Below, one piece after another: positions 60,804 to 64,000 of a DNA stretch of 64,000 bases. The stretch is from JADJPO01 sp963825645 (GTDB lineage Bacteria > Actinomycetota > Actinomycetes > Actinomycetales > Kineosporiaceae). Within the stretch, counting starts at the first letter, position 1; every line of letters starts with the position of its first letter. A program made the translations under genes and the position numbers. The notes under the pieces are model-generated. The model saw only the letters and a list, made by a program, of their open reading frames with translations. It was not told where the DNA came from and did not search any database. The stretch spans positions 62,001 to 126,000 of the forward strand of contig CAWGTT010000002.1 in assembly GCA_963825645.1 (NCBI GenBank), in the 5' to 3' direction.

Positions 60804-61730
60804 CTAGGCCAGTCCGACCGGACCCTCCGGCTCGTCGGCTCGGCGCATCCCGGCCTCGGCATCGGCCAGCAGTCGGATCTGGTGCACGCCGAACTCCAGC
60901 CCGCACGGGTGAGACCGCCGCGCCGCGCCGTCCGCCGCGGCCAGACCCGCCAGCTCGTCCAGAGCCGTGGCCAGTGCCAGGTCGGGCCGGTCGTCGCGGT
61001 CCGGCATCCGGGACAGGCCGGCCTCGCCCCAGACCAGGAACCGCGAGGACATGGCCGCCGGCGGCGCCAGGGCGGTGAGAGTGGCACAGCTGGTGATCCC
61101 GCTGTCGTGCCGGGCCACCAGGTGGACGACGTCGCTCGGCCCCGCCGTGGCGGTCAGCTCGTGCACCGGGCCGAGCGCCGCGGTGAACGTAGACAGCATG
61201 TGCGGTCCGAGATCCCACAACGCGCCGCTGCGCCGGCGCCAGACCGAGGCCTCGAACGGGCTGCCGTCCAGGGCGCCGAACCAGTACGCCACTCCCCCGT
61301 ACCAGCCCGGCGTGGCCGATACCTGCTCGACCCACGCCCGACCCCCCGAGGTGAACCGGTCGGTGAAGAACACCAGCGCGGCCACGTCCGCAGCGGTCAC
61401 GGCGTCCAGGAGCGCCTCGGCCGCCTCGACGCTCAGCGCGACCGGCTTGTCGAGGAGCAGGTGCCTACCCGCCCGGGCCGCGCGCACCGCGAGCTCGGCC
61501 TGGGCGGACGGCGCGACGGAGAACACCACGGCCTCGACATCGGCCAGCAGCGCGTCGTAGTCCTCGTAGGCGGGCACACCCACCAGCTCGGCGACCTCGG
61601 CCGTCCGTCCGGCGTCGCGTCCCCACACTCCGACCGGCTCCACCCGGCTCGCGGCGCGCAGCCCCGGCCCGGTCGCGATCCTCGCCCACGGCCCGGTACC
61701 GACAAGGCCCACCCTCAGTGTTGCGGACAT
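60804..61730 (-). CDS. Gfo/Idh/MocA family oxidoreductase
   Basis: This 308-residue NAD(P)-dependent oxidoreductase has the Rossmann motif RVGLVGTGPWARIATGP, a DKP motif in HLLLDKPVALSVEAA (EKP is more common), and the substrate-site region WDLGPHMLSTFTAALGPV. It likely acts on a sugar or cyclitol. The ATG at 61730 is clear. It lies between the DinB-like and CoxE-like genes and has no obvious part in CO-dehydrogenase-type maturation, so it may simply share the transcript. Confidence 0.85.
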   Translation of the reverse strand: MSATLRVGLVGTGPWARIATGPGLRAASRVEPVGVWGRDAGRTAEVAELVGVPAYEDYDALLADVEAVVFSVAPSAQAELAVRAARAGRHLLLDKPVALSVEAAEALLDAVTAADVAALVFFTDRFTSGGRAWVEQVSATPGWYGGVAYWFGALDGSPFEASVWRRRSGALWDLGPHMLSTFTAALGPVHELTATAGPSDVVHLVARHDSGITSCATLTALAPPAAMSSRFLVWGEAGLSRMPDRDDRPDLALATALDELAGLAAADGAARRSHPCGLEFGVHQIRLLADAEAGMRRADEPEGPVGLA

Positions 61731-61770
61731 CTGTCTGCCTCTACTCTCGGTCACCCTCAGCCGGTCACCC

Positions 61771-62301
61771 TCAGCCGGTCGCCGGGTTCCCCACGTCGTG
61801 CAGGTGGTGCAGGACGTCGTGCAGGAAGTACCTGCCCAGGGACTCGACGGTGAACACCGAGCCGTCGCTGCGCCGTCCGGGCCGCAGCCATGCCCCCTCG
61901 GGCACGGCGTCGAAGGTGGCCGCGATCGCCTCACCCGCATCGGTGAGCTCGCCGTAGACGGTGACCGGATCCTGCTCGCCGTAGCGCTCGGCCTCCGCCG
62001 TGGCGTCCTGATCCCAGCTGGTGAACTGCGGGTCGTCGTGAGCGAGCATGGCCTGCAGCCGCACGTCGAACACCCGGTAGACGTCCCGGACGTGACAGGC
62101 GTACTCCAGCGGCGACCACACCTGCGGCGACGGCCGCGTCGCGACGTCATCGCGTTCCAGCACCCGCTGCCAGGCATGCACGCTGCGCCGGGTGGCCCCG
62201 GCCAGGTGGCTGATCGCGTAGTCGGAGACGTCGAGGCCGCACTCGGGGCAGCGCCGGTCGAGGACCCAGGTCCAGTCCTTGTCGTCGGGCTGGATCGTCA
62301 T
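61771..62301 (-). CDS. DinB-like protein
   Basis: This 176-residue helical protein resembles the DinB/YfiT metal-binding family: WSPLEYACHVRDVYRVFDVR, then EGAWLRPGRRSDGSVFTVES and the C-terminal histidine helix RYFLHDVLHHLHDV. An N-terminal CPECGLDVSDYAISH adds a CxxC that could bind zinc. Members use thiol cofactors (mycothiol or similar) or have unknown roles. The ATG at 62301 follows the MoxR gene by 43 bp on the same strand. Confidence 0.8.
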   Translation of the reverse strand: MTIQPDDKDWTWVLDRRCPECGLDVSDYAISHLAGATRRSVHAWQRVLERDDVATRPSPQVWSPLEYACHVRDVYRVFDVRLQAMLAHDDPQFTSWDQDATAEAERYGEQDPVTVYGELTDAGEAIAATFDAVPEGAWLRPGRRSDGSVFTVESLGRYFLHDVLHHLHDVGNPATG

Positions 62302-62344
62302 GGGGACACCCTAGAACCGCCCGGGCACTCTCGACCGCCGCCGG

Positions 62345-63274
62345 TCATCCCGCCAGCAGCCGATCGAGCCGGCTGCGCACCCGCTCGGCGTCCTCGCGGT
62401 ACTTGCAGATCGCCCCGAGGGTCGCAGCGGTGGTCTCGAGGTCCAGCTCGCGGCGGCCGAGCTCGACCAGGCAGCGGGCCCAGTCCAGGCTCTCGGCCAC
62501 CCCCGGCGGCTTGAGCAGGTCGACCTCGGCCGGTCCGGCGGCGCCGTCGCGCAAGGCCTGGACGACGGTGGCGACCTGGCGGGCCAGCTCCTGGGGCACC
62601 TCGGGCAGCCGGCGCCGGATGATCTCGATCTCCCGGGCCAGTCCGGGGTGCTCGACCCAGTGGTAGAGGCAGCGCCGCTTCAGTGCATCGTGCACCTCGC
62701 GCGTGCGGTTCGAGGTGAGCACGACCATCGGCGGGTGCTCTGCCTCGATCCGCCCGAGCTCGGGAACGGTCACGGCGTTGGTCGAGAGCACCTCCAGCAG
62801 GAACGCCTCGAACTCGTCGTCGGCGCGGTCGATCTCGTCGACCAGGAGCACCGCGTTCGGGCTGCGCAGCGCGCGCAGGATCGGCCGGGCGAGCAGGAAG
62901 CGCTCGGTGTACAGCGAGTGCTCGACCTCCTCGACATCCAACGGCTGCCCACCACCGGAGGTCGCGTTCCGGGCCGCCTCGACCGCTCGCAGGTGCAGCA
63001 CCTGGCGCGGGAAGTCCCAGTCGTAGAGAGCCTGGCTGGCGTCGATCCCCTCGTAGCACTGCAGCCGGACCAGCTCGGCGTCCAGGGCCTGGGCCAACGC
63101 CTCGGCCAACGCCGTCTTGCCGGTGCCCGGTTCGCCTTCCAGCATGAGCGGACGGCGCATGACCATGGCCAGCCAGGCCACCGTGGCCAGACCGTCATCG
63201 ACGAGGTAGCCGGTGGCGTCGAGCGCTCGGGCCAGCTCGTGCGGCGATCCCGGCCTGCCCACCGTGCTGGTCAT
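62345..63274 (-). CDS. MoxR-family AAA ATPase (CoxD-like)
   Basis: This 309-residue AAA+ protein has Walker A in MLEGEPGTGKTALAEALAQA, Walker B in VLLVDEIDRADDEFEAFLLE, sensor 1 in VVLTSNRTREVHDAL and a C-terminal lid (LETTAATLGAICKYREDAER). The ALYDWDFPRQVLHLRA insert is typical of CoxD-like MoxR proteins, which act with CoxE in maturing the molybdenum site. The ATG at 63274 is used; one at 63292 is in frame. It heads the minus-strand cluster, and a very long palindrome lies just upstream. Confidence 0.88.
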   Translation of the reverse strand: MTSTVGRPGSPHELARALDATGYLVDDGLATVAWLAMVMRRPLMLEGEPGTGKTALAEALAQALDAELVRLQCYEGIDASQALYDWDFPRQVLHLRAVEAARNATSGGGQPLDVEEVEHSLYTERFLLARPILRALRSPNAVLLVDEIDRADDEFEAFLLEVLSTNAVTVPELGRIEAEHPPMVVLTSNRTREVHDALKRRCLYHWVEHPGLAREIEIIRRRLPEVPQELARQVATVVQALRDGAAGPAEVDLLKPPGVAESLDWARCLVELGRRELDLETTAATLGAICKYREDAERVRSRLDRLLAG

Positions 63275-63310
63275 GCGCCCAGCATGACTCATCCGGGCCC
63301 CGGGCCCCCC

Positions 63311-63383
63311 CACGACCCCGGGTGGACAGTTTTTCGAGGACACGCGGGCGTGTCCTCGAAAAACTGTCCACCCTGGGGTCGTG
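63311..63383. repeat. 73-bp near-perfect palindrome between divergent genes
   Basis: Perfect 26-bp arms (63320-63345 and 63348-63373, containing GGACAGTTTTTCGAGGACAC and its complement) flank a GG centre. The symmetry extends outward through CACGACCCC (63311-63319) and GGGGTCGTG (63375-63383) with a single unpaired base. It lies between the divergent MoxR and aldose epimerase genes, overlapping the start of the latter. No terminator-type T-run follows, and it is far longer than a usual operator. Confidence 0.9.
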
Positions 63384-64000
63384 GGTGTGGGTGTGGGTGT
63401 GGGTGAGCTGGACGGTGTGGTGCTGCGTTCCGGGACGGCGTCGCTGCGCGTCAGCCCGCAGAACGGCGGCCGCTGGTCGTCGCTGGCCCTGGACGGTCTG
63501 GAGCTGATCGGCCGGGGCGGCGACACTGTGATCGACTGGGGCTGCTTCGCGATGGCGCCCTACGCCGGACGGATCCGTCGCGGCATGCTGGCGTGGAGCG
63601 GACGGCGCTACCAGCTGCCGATCGATGCACCGCCCCATGCGATCCACGGCGTCACCGTCGACCGTCCGTGGACCGTCGTGGACCACGACCGGCACAGTGC
63701 CGTGCTCCGTTGCGACCTCGACAGCCGCTGGCCGTGGGCTGGTCACGTGATCCAGTCCTTGTCCCTGCACGACGATGGGCTACGGGCCGGGCTCGAGGTG
63801 CACGCCGACGACGAGGCGATGCCGGCCTGGGCCGGCTTCCATCCCTGGTTCGCCCGCCGGCTGGGCCGCGGCGCGCCGGCCCGGATCGACGTGACGGCGG
63901 TGGGCGTGCTGCCCCGGGACGGCGACGGCCTACCACGCCTGGACCCCGTTGCCGTCCCGCCGGGCCCCTGGGACGACGTGTTCGTCGAGGTGGCCTGGCC
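63381..64000 (+). CDS. aldose 1-epimerase family protein (partial, runs off the window)
   Basis: The frame opens with a GTGGGT repeat (63381-63404), so the exact start among several GTG codons is unclear. The product begins LDGVVLRSGTASLRVSPQNG, then FAMAPYAGRIRRGMLAWSG, PHAIHGVTVDRPW and a conserved WAGFHPWFARR, as in galactose mutarotase-like proteins. The catalytic histidine region (HAIHG) is present; the catalytic glutamate would be past position 64000. It is divergent from the MoxR gene with the long palindrome between them. The frame has no stop before the end of the window. Confidence 0.8.
   Translation, partial: MGVGVGVGELDGVVLRSGTASLRVSPQNGGRWSSLALDGLELIGRGGDTVIDWGCFAMAPYAGRIRRGMLAWSGRRYQLPIDAPPHAIHGVTVDRPWTVVDHDRHSAVLRCDLDSRWPWAGHVIQSLSLHDDGLRAGLEVHADDEAMPAWAGFHPWFARRLGRGAPARIDVTAVGVLPRDGDGLPRLDPVAVPPGPWDDVFVEVAW

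Noticed and set aside
59538..61853. A 771-residue plus-strand open frame opposite the CoxE-like and Gfo/Idh-like genes
   Set aside because: The minus-strand genes have intact catalytic motifs; the plus frame is compositionally an antisense shadow.
1..64000. tRNA, rRNA, CRISPR arrays, intact transposases or phage genes
   Set aside because: None could be recognised on either strand; repeats found are palindromic or tandem, not spaced as in CRISPR arrays.

Overview
This window is high-GC (about 70 percent) actinobacterial chromosome with many GTG starts, dense gene packing and frequent ATGA/GTGA overlaps. The gene set points to a mycobacteria-like actinomycete, most likely Pseudonocardiales or a neighbour. 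The XPB helicase and its partner protein, the cold-shock gene, the MFS/DUF3027/DUF2530 block, serC, the type-2 citrate synthase and an ArfA/OmpATb-like protein recall the Rv0861-Rv0899 region of Mycobacterium tuberculosis. This is a judgement from memory, not from an alignment. I see no rRNA, tRNA, CRISPR array, intact insertion sequence or phage module.

Layout. 0-9 kb: pdxH, citrate synthase 2 and serC, then a Cache-like membrane protein overlapping a convergent membrane-anchored beta-propeller protein, a methyltransferase, a peptidoglycan amidase and L-serine dehydratase. 9-19.5 kb: a CPBP protease, two membrane-anchored helix-hairpin-helix proteins flanking a BON/OmpA protein, DUF2530, DUF3027, MFS, cold shock protein, HAD hydrolase and glucose-6-phosphate dehydrogenase. 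19.5-31.7 kb: an acyl-CoA synthetase, a PadR/HAAS module ending in a 35-residue membrane protein, a decayed AbiEi/DUF559-like gene, a luciferase-like oxidoreductase fused in frame to a carbonic-anhydrase-like domain, the XPB pair, dienelactone hydrolase, a phosphotransferase and a second PadR regulator. 31.8-35.8 kb is a decaying accessory patch with two broken membrane-protein genes.

36-43.6 kb looks like one functional unit. A ferric-reductase-like flavocytochrome, an FMN-binding protein and the flavin transferase ApbE form a flavin electron-transfer module. They are followed by an OmpR-type regulator and sensor kinase, a polysaccharide deacetylase and an HtrA/PepD-like protease. Direct repeats spaced 11 bp apart lie upstream of the regulator gene and the protease gene, with a weaker version upstream of the reductase, suggesting one envelope-stress/redox regulon.

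43.7-54 kb: CotH-like kinase, TIM-barrel protein, HD hydrolase, DUF4031 protein, an Lrp regulator divergent from a PLP decarboxylase, a CAP-domain secreted protein, a solitary WXG100 protein and a HelR-type ATPase. 54-63 kb, all on the minus strand: a carbon-monoxide-dehydrogenase-family cluster (MoxR, DinB-like, Gfo/Idh-like, CoxE-like VWA, XdhC, CoxS, CoxL, CoxM). The large subunit carries the form II motif AYRGAGR, so true CO oxidation is doubtful. The XdhC gene holds an in-frame insertion flanked by inverted copies of a repeat also found beside coxM. A partial aldose epimerase gene begins at the right edge behind a very long palindrome.
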